Assembly (NCBI RefSeq): GCF_963576545.1
Contig: NW_026870491.1
Coordinates: forward strand, 124,001 to 188,000
Reading direction: 5' to 3'
Source of the DNA: Limanda limanda
Taxonomy: Eukaryota; Chordata; Actinopteri; Pleuronectiformes; Pleuronectidae
DNA length: 64,000 nt
Shown piece after piece: positions 34,868 through 46,903 of the stretch. The notes under the pieces are model-generated. The model had not been told where the DNA came from. It worked only from the letters and a program-made list of their open reading frames with translations, and searched no databases. The translations under genes and the position numbers were made by a program. The stretch's first letter is position 1. Each line of letters begins with the position of its first letter.

Positions 34868-37800
34868 AGATATTCTTGAATAACTTTTTTTGTGAAGGTC
34901 GGAGAGACTTGCAAGTAGGCTCTACCCCCACTAAATGGGGTTGCGCGCATCGATCGGTACCATCCTTGAGCTTCTCCGACTTTCGGAAGGGTTAGGGTTA
35001 GGGTTAGGGATGAAAGCACATAGGAGAAAGAGATATTCTTGAATAACTTTTTTTGTGAAGGTCGGAGAGACTTGCAAGTAGGCTCTACCCCCACTAAATG
35101 GGGTAGCGCGCATCGATCGGTACCATCCTTGAGCTTCTCCGACTTTCGGAAGGGTTAGGGTTAGGGTTAGGGATGAAAGCACATAGGAGAAAGAGATATT
35201 CTTGAATAACTTTTTTTGTGAAGGTCGGAGAGACTTGCAAGTAGGCTCTACCCCCACTAAATGGGGTAGCGCGCATCGATCGGTACCATCCTTGAGCTTC
35301 TCCGACTTTCGGAAGGGTTAGGGTTAGGGTTAGGGATGAAAGCACATAGGAGAAAGAGATATTCTTGAATAACTTTTTTTGTGAAGGTCGGAGAGACTTG
35401 CAAGTAGGCTCTACCCCCACTAAATGGGGTAGCGCGCATCGATCGGTACCATCCTTGAGCTTCTCCGACTTTCGGAAGGGTTAGGGTTAGGGTTAGGGAT
35501 GAAAGCACATAGGAGAAAGAGATATTCTTGAATAACTTTTTTTGTGAAGGTCGGAGAGACTTGGAAAGTGGTTGCATCTGGACTAATTTGGGTCCTGCGG
35601 ATCGATTGGTACCATCCCCGAGCTTGTACGACCTTCGGAAGAGGTCGACCGACGAAATTCCCCCAAATCTGAGGAGATATTCTTGAATAACTTTTTTTGT
35701 GAAGGTCGGAGAGACTTGCAAGTAGGCTCTACCCCCACTAAATGGGGTTGCGCGCATCGATCGGTACCATCCTTGAGCTTCTCCGACTTTCGGAAGGGTT
35801 AGGGTTAGGGTTAGGGATGAAAGCACATAGGAGAAAGAGATATTCTTGAATAACTTTTTTTGTGAAGGTCGGAGAGACTTGCAAGTAGGCTCTACCCCCA
35901 CTAAATGGGGTAGCGCGCATCGATCGGTACCATCCTTGAGCTTCTCCGACTTTCGGAAGGGTTAGGGTTAGGGTTAGGGATGAAAGCACATAGGAGAAAG
36001 AGATATTCTTGAATAACTTTTTTTGTGAAGGTCGGAGAGACTTGGAAAGTGGTTGCATCTGGACTAATTTGGGTCCTGCGGATCGATTGGTACCATCCCC
36101 GAGCTTGTACGACCTTCGGAAGAGGTCGACCGACGAAATTCCCCCAAATCTGAGGAGATATTCTTGAATAACTTTTTTTGTGAAGGTCGGAGAGACTTGC
36201 AAGTAGGCTCTACCCCCACTAAATGGGGTTGCGCGCATCGATCAGTACCATCCTTGAGCTTCTCCGACTTTCGGAAGGGTTAGGGTTAGGGTTAGGGATG
36301 AAAGCACATAGGAGAAAGAGATATTCTTGAATAACTTTTTTTGTGAAGGTCGGAGAGACTTGGAAAGTGGTTGCATCTGGACTAATTTGGGTCCTGCGGA
36401 TCGATTGGTACCATCCCCGAGCTTGTACGACCTTCGGAAGAGGTCGACCGACGAAATTCCCCCAAATCTGAGGAGATATTCTTGAATAACTTTTTTTGTG
36501 AAGGTCGGAGAGACTTGCAAGTAGGCTCTACCCCCACTAAATGGGGTTGCGCGCATCGATCAGTACCATCCTTGAGCTTCTCCGACTTTCGGAAGGGTTA
36601 GGGTTAGGGTTAGGGATGAAAGCACATAGGTGAAAGAGATATTCTTGAATAACTTTTTTTGTGAAGGTCGGAGAGACTTGCAAGTAGGCTCTACCCCCAC
36701 TAAATGGGGTAGCGCGCATCGATCGGTACCATCCTTGAGCTTCTCCGACTTTCGGAAGGGTTAGGGTTAGGGTTAGGGATGAAAGCACATAGGAGAAAGA
36801 GATATTCTTGAATAACTTTTTTTGTGAAGGTCGGAGAGACTTGGAAAGTGGTTGCATCTGGACTAATTTGGGTCCTGCGGATCGATTGGTACCATCCCCG
36901 AGCTTGTACGACCTTCGGAAGAGGTCGACCGACGAAATTCCCCCAAATCTGAGGAGATATTCTTGAATAACTTTTTTTGTGAAGGTCGGAGAGACTTGCA
37001 AGTAGGCTCTACCCCCACTAAATGGGGTTGCGCGCATCGATCGGTACCATCCTTGAGCTTCTCCGACTTTCGGAAGGGTTAGGGTTAGGGTTAGGGATGA
37101 AAGCACATAGGAGAAAGAGATATTCTTGAATAACTTTTTTTGTGAAGGTCGGAGAGACTTGCAAGTAGGCTCTACCCCCACTAAATGGGGTAGCGCGCAT
37201 CGATCGGTACCATCCTTGAGCTTCTCCGACTTTCGGAAGGGTTAGGGTTAGGGTTAGGGATGAAAGCACATAGGAGAAAGAGATATTCTTGAATAACTTT
37301 TTTTGTGAAGGTCGGAGAGACTTGGAAAGTGGTTGCATCTGGACTAATTTGGGTCCTGCGGATCGATTGGTACCATCCCCGAGCTTGTACGACCTTCGGA
37401 AGAGGTCGACCGACGAAATTCCCCCAAATCTGAGGAGATATTCTTGAATAACTTTTTTTGTGAAGGTCGGAGAGACTTGCAAGTAGGCTCTACCCCCACT
37501 AAATGGGGTTGCGCGCATCGATCGGTACCATCCTTGAGCTTCTCCGACGTTCGGAAGGGTTAGGGTTAGGGTTAGGGATGAAAGCACATAGGAGAAAGAG
37601 ATATTCTTGAATAACTTTTTTTGTGAAGGTCGGAGAGACTTGCAAGTAGGCTCTACCCCCACTAAATGGGGTAGCGCGCATCGATCGGTACCATCCTTGA
37701 GCTTCTCCGACTTTCGGAAGGGTTAGGGTTAGGGTTAGGGATGAAAGCACATAGGAGAAAGAGATATTCTTGAATAACTTTTTTTGTGAAGGTCGGAGAG

Positions 37801-40800
37801 ACTTGCAAGTAGGCTCTACCCCCACTAAATGGGGTAGCGCGCATCGATCGGTACCATCCTTGAGCTTCTCCGACTTTCGGAAGGGTTAGGGTTAGGGTTA
37901 GGGATGAAAGCACATAGGAGAAAGAGATATTCTTGAATAACTTTTTTTGTGAAGGTCGGAGAGACTTGCAAGTAGGCTCTACCCCCACTAAATGGGGTAG
38001 CGCGCATCGATCGGTACCATCTTTGAGCTTCTCCGACTTTCGGAAGGGTTAGGGTTAGGGTTAGGGATGAAAGCACATAGGAGAAAGAGATATTCTTGAA
38101 TAACTTTTTTTGTGAAGGTCGGAGAGACTTGGAAAGTGGTTGCATCTGGACTAATTTGGGTCCTGCGGATCGATTGGTACCATCCCCGAGCTTGTACGAC
38201 CTTCGGAAGAGGTCGACCGACGAAATTCCCCCAAATCTGAGGAGATATTCTTGAATAACTTTTTTTGTGAAGGTCGGAGAGACTTGCAAGTAGGCTCTAC
38301 CCCCACTAAATGGGGTTGCGCGCATCGATCAGTACCATCCTTGAGCTTCTCCGACTTTCGGAAGGGTTAGGGTTAGGGTTAGGGATGAAAGCACATAGGA
38401 GAAAGAGATATTCTTGAATAACTTTTTTTGTGAAGGTCGGAGAGACTTGCAAGTAGGCTCTACCCCCACTAAATGGGGTAGCGCGCATCGATCGGTACCA
38501 TCCTGGAGCTTCTCCGACTTTCGGAAGGGTTAGGGTTAGGGTTAGGGATGAAAGCACATAGGAGAAAGAGATATTCTTGAATAACTTTTTTTTGAAGGTC
38601 GGAGAGACTTGGAAAGTGGTTGCATCTGGACTAATTTGGGTCCTGCGGATCGATTGGTACCATCCCCGAGCTTGTACGACCTTCGGAAGAGGTCGACCGA
38701 CGAAATTCCCCCAAATCTGAGGAGATATTCTTGAATAACTTTTTTTGTGAAGGTCGGAGAGACTTGCAAGTAGGCTATACCCCCACTAAATGGGGTTGCG
38801 CGCATCGATCAGTACCATCCTTGAGCTTCTCCGACTTTCGGAAGGGTTAGGGTTAGGGTTAGGGATGAAAGCACATAGGAGAAAGAGATATTCTTGAATA
38901 ACTTTTTTTGTGAAGGTCGGAGAGACTTGGAAAGTGGTTGCATCTGGACTAATTTGGGTCCTGCGGATCGATTGGTACCATCCCCGAGCTTGTACGACCT
39001 TCGGAAGAGGTCGACCGACGAAATTCCCCCAAATCTGAGGAGATATTCTTGAATAACTTTTTTTGTGAAGGTCGGAGAGACTTGCAAGTAGGCTCTACCC
39101 CCACTAAATGGGGTTGCGCGCATCGATCAGTACCATCCTTGAGCTTCTCCGACTTTCGGAAGGGTTAGGGTTAGGGTTAGGGATGAAAGCACATAGGAGA
39201 AAGAGATATTCTTGAATAACTTTTTTTGTGAAGGTCGGAGAGACTTGCAAGTAGGCTCTACCCCCACTAAATGGGGTAGCGCGCATCGATCGGTACCATC
39301 CTTGAGCTTCTCCGACTTTCGGAAGGGTTAGGGTTAGGGTTAGGGATGAAAGCACATAGGAGAAAGAGATATTCTTGAATAACTTTTTTTGTGAAGGTCG
39401 GAGAGACTTGGAAAGTGGTTGCATCTGGACTAATTTGGGTCCTGCGGATCGATTGGTACCATCCCCGAGCTTGTACGACCTTCGGAAGAGGTCGACCGAC
39501 GAAATTCCCCCAAATCTGAGGAGATATTCTTGAATAACTTTTTTTGTGAAGGTCGGAGAGACTTGCAAGTAGGCTCTACCCCCACTAAATGGGGTTGCGC
39601 GCATCGATCGGTACCATCCTTGAGCTTCTCCGACTTTCGGAAGGGTTAGGGTTAGGGTTAGGGATGAAAGCACATAGGAGAAAGAGATATTCTTGAATAA
39701 CTTTTTTTGTGAAGGTCGGAGAGACTTGCAAGTAGGCTCTACCCCCACTAAATGGGGTAGCGCGCATCGATCGGTACCATCTTTGAGCTTCTCCGACTTT
39801 CGGAAGGGTTAGGGTTAGGGTTAGGGATGAAAGCACATAGGAGAAAGAGATATTCTTGAATAACTTTTTTTGTGAAGGTCGGAGAGACTTGGAAAGTGGT
39901 TGCATCTGGACTAATTTGGGTCCTGCGGATCGATTGGTACCATCCCCGAGCTTGTACGACCTTCGGAAGAGGTCGACCGACGAAATTCCCCCAAATCTGA
40001 GGAGATATTCTTGAATAACTTTTTTTGTGAAGGTCGGAGAGACTTGCAAGTAGGCTCTACCCCCACTAAATGGGGTTGCGCGCATCGATCGGTACCATCC
40101 TTGAGCTTCTCCGACGTTCGGAAGGGTTAGGGTTAGGGTTAGGGATGAAAGCACATAGGAGAAAGAGATATTCTTGAATAACTTTTTTTGTGAAGGTCGG
40201 AGAGACTTGCAAGTAGGCTCTACCCCCACTAAATGGGGTAGCGCGCATCGATCGGTACCATCCTTGAGCTTCTCCGACTTTCGGAAGGGTTAGGGTTAGG
40301 GTTAGGGATGAAAGCACATAGGAGAAAGAGATATTCTTGAATAACTTTTTTTGTGAAGGTCGGAGAGACTTGCAAGTAGGCTCTACCCCCACTAAATGGG
40401 GTAGCGCGCATCGATCGGTATCATCCTTGAGCTTCTCCGACTTTCGGAAGGGTTAGGGTTAGGGTTAGGGATGAAAGCACATAGGAGAAAGAGATATTCT
40501 TGAATAACATTTTTTTTGTGAAGGTCGGAGAGACTTGCAAGTAGGCTCTACCCCCACTAAATGGGGTAGCGCGCATCGATCGGTACCATCCTTGAGCTTC
40601 TCCGACTTTCGGAAGGGTTAGGGTTAGGGTTAGGGATGAAAGCACATAGGAGAAAGAGATATTCTTGAATAACTTTTTTTGTGAAGGTCGGAGAGACTTG
40701 CAAGTAGGCTCTACCCCCACTAAATGGGGTAGCGCGCATCGATCGGTACCATCTTTGAGCTTCTCCGACTTTCGGAAGGGTTAGGGTTAGGGTTAGGGAT

Positions 40801-41454
40801 GAAAGCACATAGGAGAAAGAGATATTCTTGAATAACTTTTTTTGTGAAGGTCGGAGAGACTTGGAAAGTGGTTGCATCTGGACTAATTTGGGTCCTGCGG
40901 ATCGATTGGTACCATCCCCGAGCTTGTACGACCTTCGGAAGAGGTCGACCGACGAAATTCCCCCAAATCTGAGGAGATATTCTTGAATAACTTTTTTTGT
41001 GAAGGTCGGAGAGACTTGCAAGTAGGCTCTACCCCCACTAAATGGGGTTGCGCGCATCGATCAGTACCATCCTTGAGCTTCTCCGACTTTCGGAAGGGTT
41101 AGGGTTAGGGTTAGGGATGAAAGCACATAGGAGAAAGAGATATTCTTGAATAACTTTTTTTGTGAAGGTCGGAGAGACTTGCAAGTAGGCTCTACCCCCA
41201 CTAAATGGGGTAGCGCGCATCGATCGGTACCATCCTTGAGCTTCTCCGACTTTCGGAAGGGTTAGGGTTAGGGTTAGGGATGAAAGCACATAGGAGAAAG
41301 AGATATTCTTGAATAACTTTTTTTTGAAGGTCGGAGAGACTTGGAAAGTGGTTGCATCTGGACTAATTTGGGTCCTGCGGATCGATTGGTACCATCCCCG
41401 AGCTTGTACGACCTTCGGAAGAGGTCGACCGACGAAATTCCCCCAAATCTGAGG
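34868..41454 (+). repeat. 6,587 bp block, copy 2
   Basis: B starts: 35520, 36001, 36319, 36800, 37281, 38088, 38569 (154 bp), 38886, 39367, 39848, 40820 and 41301 (154 bp). Unit order, unit lengths and markers follow copy 1 at a constant 9,635 bp: AGGTGAAAG at 36628, GACGTTCGG at 37546 and 40113, CATCCTGGAG at 38505, GGCTATACC in the A at 38723, and the 165 bp A at 40492. Identity to copy 1 is lost just after 41455, where a B follows one A instead of four. Confidence 0.88.
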
Positions 41455-43861
41455 AGATATTCTTGAATAACTTTTTTTGTGAAGGTCGGAGAGACTTGCA
41501 AGTAGGCTCTACCCCCACTAAATGGGGTTGCGCGCATCGATCAGTACCATCCTTGAGCTTCTCCGACTTTCGGAAGGGTTAGGGTTAGGGTTAGGGATGA
41601 AAGCACATAGGAGAAAGAGATATTCTTGAATAACTTTTTTTGTGAAGGTCGGAGAGACTTGGAAAGTGGTTGCATCTGGACTAATTTGGGTCCTGCGGAT
41701 CGATTGGTACCATCCCCGAGCTTGTACGACCTTCGGAAGAGGTCGACCGACGAAATTCCCCCAAATCTGAGGAGATATTCTTGAATAACTTTTTTTGTGA
41801 AGGTCGGAGAGACTTGCAAGTAGGCTCTACCCCCACTAAATGGGGTTGCGCGCATCGATCAGTACCATCCTTGAGCTTCTCCGACTTTCGGAAGGGTTAG
41901 GGTTAGGGTTAGGGATGAAAGCACATAGGAGAAAGAGATATTCTTGAATAACTTTTTTTGTGAAGGTCGGAGAGACTTGCAAGTAGGCTCTACCCCCACT
42001 AAATGGGGTAGCGCGCATCGATCGGTACCATCCTTGAGCTTCTCCGACTTTCGGAAGGGTTAGGGTTAGGGATGAAAGCACATAGGAGAAAGAGATATTC
42101 TTGAATAACTTTTTTTGTGAAGGTCGGAGAGACTTGGAAAGTGGTTGCATCTGGACTAATTTGGGTCCTGCGGATCGATTGGTACCATCCCCGAGCTTGT
42201 ACGACCTTCGGAAGAGGTCGACCGACGAAATTCCCCCAAATCTGAGGAGATATTCTTGAATAACTTTTTTTGTGAAGGTCGGAGAGACTTGCAAGTAGGC
42301 TCTACCCCCACTAAATGGGGTTGCGCGCATCGATCGGTACCATCCTTGAGCTTCTCCGACTTTCGGAAGGGTTAGGGTTAGGGTTAGGGATGAAAGCACA
42401 TAGGAGAAAGAGATATTCTTGAATAACTTTTTTTGTGAAGGTCGGAGAGACTTGCAAGTAGGCTCTACCCCCACTAAATGGGGTAGCGCGCATCGATCGG
42501 TACCATCCTTGAGCTTCTCCGACTTTCGGAAGGGTTAGGGTTAGGGTTAGGGATGAAAGCACATAGGAGAAAGAGATATTCTTGAATAACTTTTTTTGTG
42601 AAGGTCGGAGAGACTTGGAAAGTGGTTGCATCTGGACTAATTTGGGTCCTGCGGATCGATTGGTACCATCCCCGAGCTTGTACGACCTTCGGAAGAGGTC
42701 GACCGACGAAATTCCCCCAAATCTGAGGAGATATTCTTGAATAACTTTTTTTGTGAAGGTCGGAGAGACTTGCAAGTAGGCTCTACCCCCACTAAATGGG
42801 GTTGCGCGCATCGATCGGTACCATCCTTGAGCTTCTCCGACGTTCGGAAGGGTTAGGGTTAGGGTTAGGGATGAAAGCACATAGGAGAAAGAGATATTCT
42901 TGAATAACTTTTTTTGTGAAGGTCGGAGAGACTTGCAAGTAGGCTCTACCCCCACTAAATGGGGTTGCGCGCATCGATCGGTACCATCCTTGAGCTTCTC
43001 CGACTTTCGGAAGGGTTAGGGTTAGGGTTAGGGATGAAAGCACATAGGAGAAAGAGATATTCTTGAATAACTTTTTTTGTGAAGGTCGGAGAGACTTGCA
43101 AGTAGGCTCTACCCCCACTAAATGGGGTAGCGCGCATCGATCGGTACCATCCTTGAGCTTCTCCGACTTTCGGAAGGGTTAGGGTTAGGGTTAGGGATGA
43201 AAGCACATAGGAGAAAGAGATATTCTTGAATAACTTTTTTTGTGAAGGTCGGAGAGACTTGCAAGTAGGCTCTACCCCCACTAAATGGGGTAGCGCGCAT
43301 CGATCGGTACCATCCTTGAGCTTCTCCGACTTTCGGAAGGGTTAGGGTTAGGGTTAGGGATGAAAGCACATAGGAGAAAGAGATATTCTTGAATAACTTT
43401 TTTTGTGAAGGTCGGAGAGACTTGGAAAGTGGTTGCATCTGGACTAATTTGGGTCCTGCGGATCGATTGGTACCATCCCCGAGCTTGTACGACCTTCGGA
43501 AGAGGTCGACCGACGAAATTCCCCCAAATCTGAGGAGATATTCTTGAATAACTTTTTTTGTGAAGGTCGGAGAGACTTGCAAGTAGGCTCTACCCCCACT
43601 AAATGGGGTTGCGCGCATCGATCAGTACCATCCTTGAGCTTCTCCGACTTTCGGAAGGGTTAGGGTTAGGGTTAGGGATGAAAGCACATAGGAGAAAGAG
43701 ATATTCTTGAATAACTTTTTTTGTGAAGGTCGGAGAGACTTGCAAGTAGGCTCTACCCCCACTAAATGGGGTAGCGCGCATCGATCGGTACCATCCTGGA
43801 GCTTCTCCGACTTTCGGAAGGGTTAGGGTTAGGGTTAGGGATGAAAGCACATAGGAGAAAG
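41455..43861 (+). repeat. Segment related to 54778-56.2 kb
   Basis: One A, then B starts at 41618, 42093, 42574 and 43381, followed by 2, 2, 4 and 2 A units. The A at 41936 is a 157 bp copy. With the 154 bp B just before it (41301), this order recurs at 54624 onward at an offset of 13,323 bp, including the 157 bp A (55259) and the GACGTTCGG unit (42729 and 56052). The A at 42892 has GGGGTTGCG although it does not directly follow a B. Confidence 0.8.
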
Positions 43862-46800
43862 AGATATTCTTGAATAACTTTTTTTTGAAGGTCGGAGAGA
43901 CTTGGAAAGTGGTTGCATCTGGACTAATTTGGGTCCTGCGGATCGATTGGTACCATCCCCGAGCTTGTACGACCTTCGGAAGAGGTCGACCGACGAAATT
44001 CCCCCAAATCTGAGGAGATATTCTTGAATAACTTTTTTTGTGAAGGTCGGAGAGACTTGCAAGTAGGCTCTACCCCCACTAAATGGGGTTGCGCGCATCG
44101 ATCAGTACCATCCTTGAGCTTCTCCGACTTTCGGAAGGGTTAGGGTTAGGGTTAGGGATGAAAGCACATAGGAGAAAGAGATATTCTTGAATAACTTTTT
44201 TTGTGAAGGTCGGAGAGACTTGGAAAGTGGTTGCATCTGGACTAATTTGGGTCCTGCGGATCGATTGGTACCATCCCCGAGCTTGTACGACCTTCGGAAG
44301 AGGTCGACCGACGAAATTCCCCCAAATCTGAGGAGATATTCTTGAATAACTTTTTTTGTGAAGGTCGGAGAGACTTGCAAGTAGGCTCTACCCCCACTAA
44401 ATGGGGTTGCGCGCATCGATCAGTACCATCCTTGAGCTTCTCCGACTTTCGGAAGGGTTAGGGTTAGGGTTAGGGATGAAAGCACATAGGAGAAAGAGAT
44501 ATTCTTGAATAACTTTTTTTGTGAAGGTCGGAGAGACTTGCAAGTAGGCTCTACCCCCACTAAATGGGGTAGCGCGCATCGATCGGTACCATCCTTGAGC
44601 TTCTCCGACTTTCGGAAGGGTTAGGGTTAGGGTTAGGGATGAAAGCACATAGGAGAAAGAGATATTCTTGAATAACTTTTTTTGTGAAGGTCGGAGAGAC
44701 TTGGAAAGTGGTTGCATCTGGACTAATTTGGGTCCTGCGGATCGATTGGTACCATCCCCGAGCTTGTACGACCTTCGGAAGAGGTCGACCGACGAAATTC
44801 CCCCAAATCTGAGGAGATATTCTTGAATAACTTTTTTTGTGAAGGTCGGAGAGACTTGCAAGTAGGCTCTACCCCCACTAAATGGGGTTGCGCGCATCGA
44901 TCGGTACCATCCTTGAGCTTCTCCGACTTTCGGAAGGGTTAGGGTTAGGGTTAGGGATGAAAGCACATAGGAGAAAGAGATATTCTTGAATAACTTTTTT
45001 TGTGAAGGTCGGAGAGACTTGCAAGTAGGCTCTACCCCCACTAAATGGGGTAGCGCGCATCGATCGGTACCATCCTTGAGCTTCTCCGACTTTCGGAAGG
45101 GTTAGGGTTAGGGTTAGGGATGAAAGCACATAGGAGAAAGAGATATTCTTGAATAACTTTTTTTGTGAAGGTCGGAGAGACTTGGAAAGTGGTTGCATCT
45201 GGACTAATTTGGGTCCTGCGGATCGATTGGTACCATCCCCGAGCTTGTACGACCTTCGGAAGAGGTCGACCGACGAAATTCCCCCAAATCTGAGGAGATA
45301 TTCTTGAATAACTTTTTTTGTGAAGGTCGGAGAGACTTGCAAGTAGGCTCTACCCCCACTAAATGGGGTTGCGCGCATCGATCGGTACCATCCTTGAGCT
45401 TCTCCGACGTTCGGAAGGGTTAGGGTTAGGGATGAAAGCACATAGGAGAAAGAGATATTCTTGAATAACTTTTTTTGTGAAGGTCGGAGAGACTTGCAAG
45501 TAGGCTCTACCCCCACTAAATGGGGTAGCGCGCATCGATCGGTACCATCCTTGAGCTTCTCCGACTTTCGGAAGGGTTAGGGTTAGGGTTAGGGATGAAA
45601 GCACATAGGAGAAAGAGATATTCTTGAATAACTTTTTTTGTGAAGGTCGGAGAGACTTGGAAAGTGGTTGCATCTGGACTAATTTGGGTCCTGCGGATCG
45701 ATTGGTACCATCCCCGAGCTTGTACGACCTTCGGAAGAGGTCGACCGACGAAATTCCCCCAAATCTGAGGAGATATTCTTGAATAACTTTTTTTGTGAAG
45801 GTCGGAGAGACTTGCAAGTAGGCTCTACCCCCACTAAATGGGGTTGCGCGCATCGATCGGTACCATCCTTGAGCTTCTCCGACGTTCGGAAGGGTTAGGG
45901 TTAGGGTTAGGGATGAAAGCACATAGGAGAAAGAGATATTCTTGAAAAACTTTTTTTGTGAAGGTCGGAGAGACTTGCAAGTAGGCTCTACCCCCACTAA
46001 ATGGGGTTGCGCGCATCGATCGGTACCATCCTTGAGCTTCTCCGACTTTCGGAAGGGTTAGGGTTAGGGTTAGGGATGAAAGCACATAGGAGAAAGAGAT
46101 ATTCTTGAATAACTTTTTTTGTGAAGGTCGGAGAGACTTGCAAGTAGGCTCTACCCCCACTAAATGGGGTAGCGCGCATCGATCGGTACCATCCTTGAGC
46201 TTCTCCGACTTTCGGAAGGGTTAGGGTTAGGGTTAGGGATGAAAGCACATAGGAGAAAGAGATATTCTTGAATAACTTTTTTTGTGAAGGTCGGAGAGAC
46301 TTGCAAGTAGGCTCTACCCCCACTAAATGGGGTAGCGCGCATCGATCGGTACCATCCTTGAGCTTCTCCGACTTTCGGAAGGGTTAGGGTTAGGGTTAGG
46401 GATGAAAGCACATAGGAGAAAGAGATATTCTTGAATAACTTTTTTTGTGAAGGTCGGAGAGACTTGGAAAGTGGTTGCATCTGGACTAATTTGGGTCCTG
46501 CGGATCGATTGGTACCATCCCCGAGCTTGTACGACCTTCGGAAGAGGTCGACCGACGAAATTCCCCCAAATCTGAGGAGATATTCTTGAATAACTTTTTT
46601 TGTGAAGGTCGGAGAGACTTGCAAGTAGGCTCTACCCCCACTAAATGGGGTTGCGCGCATCGATCAGTACCATCCTTGAGCTTCTCCGACTTTCGGAAGG
46701 GTTAGGGTTAGGGTTAGGGATGAAAGCACATAGGAGAAAGAGATATTCTTGAATAACTTTTTTTGTGAAGGTCGGAGAGACTTGCAAGTAGGCTCTACCC

Positions 46801-46903
46801 CCACTAAATGGGGTAGCGCGCATCGATCGGTACCATCCTGGAGCTTCTCCGACTTTCGGAAGGGTTAGGGTTAGGGTTAGGGATGAAAGCACATAGGAGA
46901 AAG
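43862..46903 (+). repeat. 3,042 bp segment starting at a 154 bp B
   Basis: B starts: 43862 (154 bp), 44179, 44660, 45141, 45616 and 46423, followed by 1, 2, 2, 2, 4 and 2 A units. The first four blocks match 38569-39848 (offset 5,293 bp) and 46904-48183 (offset 3,042 bp). The A at 45296 combines the GACGTTCGG marker with the 157 bp telomeric loss. The A at 45934 has CTTGAAAAAC in the core, also seen at 63754. Confidence 0.8.
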
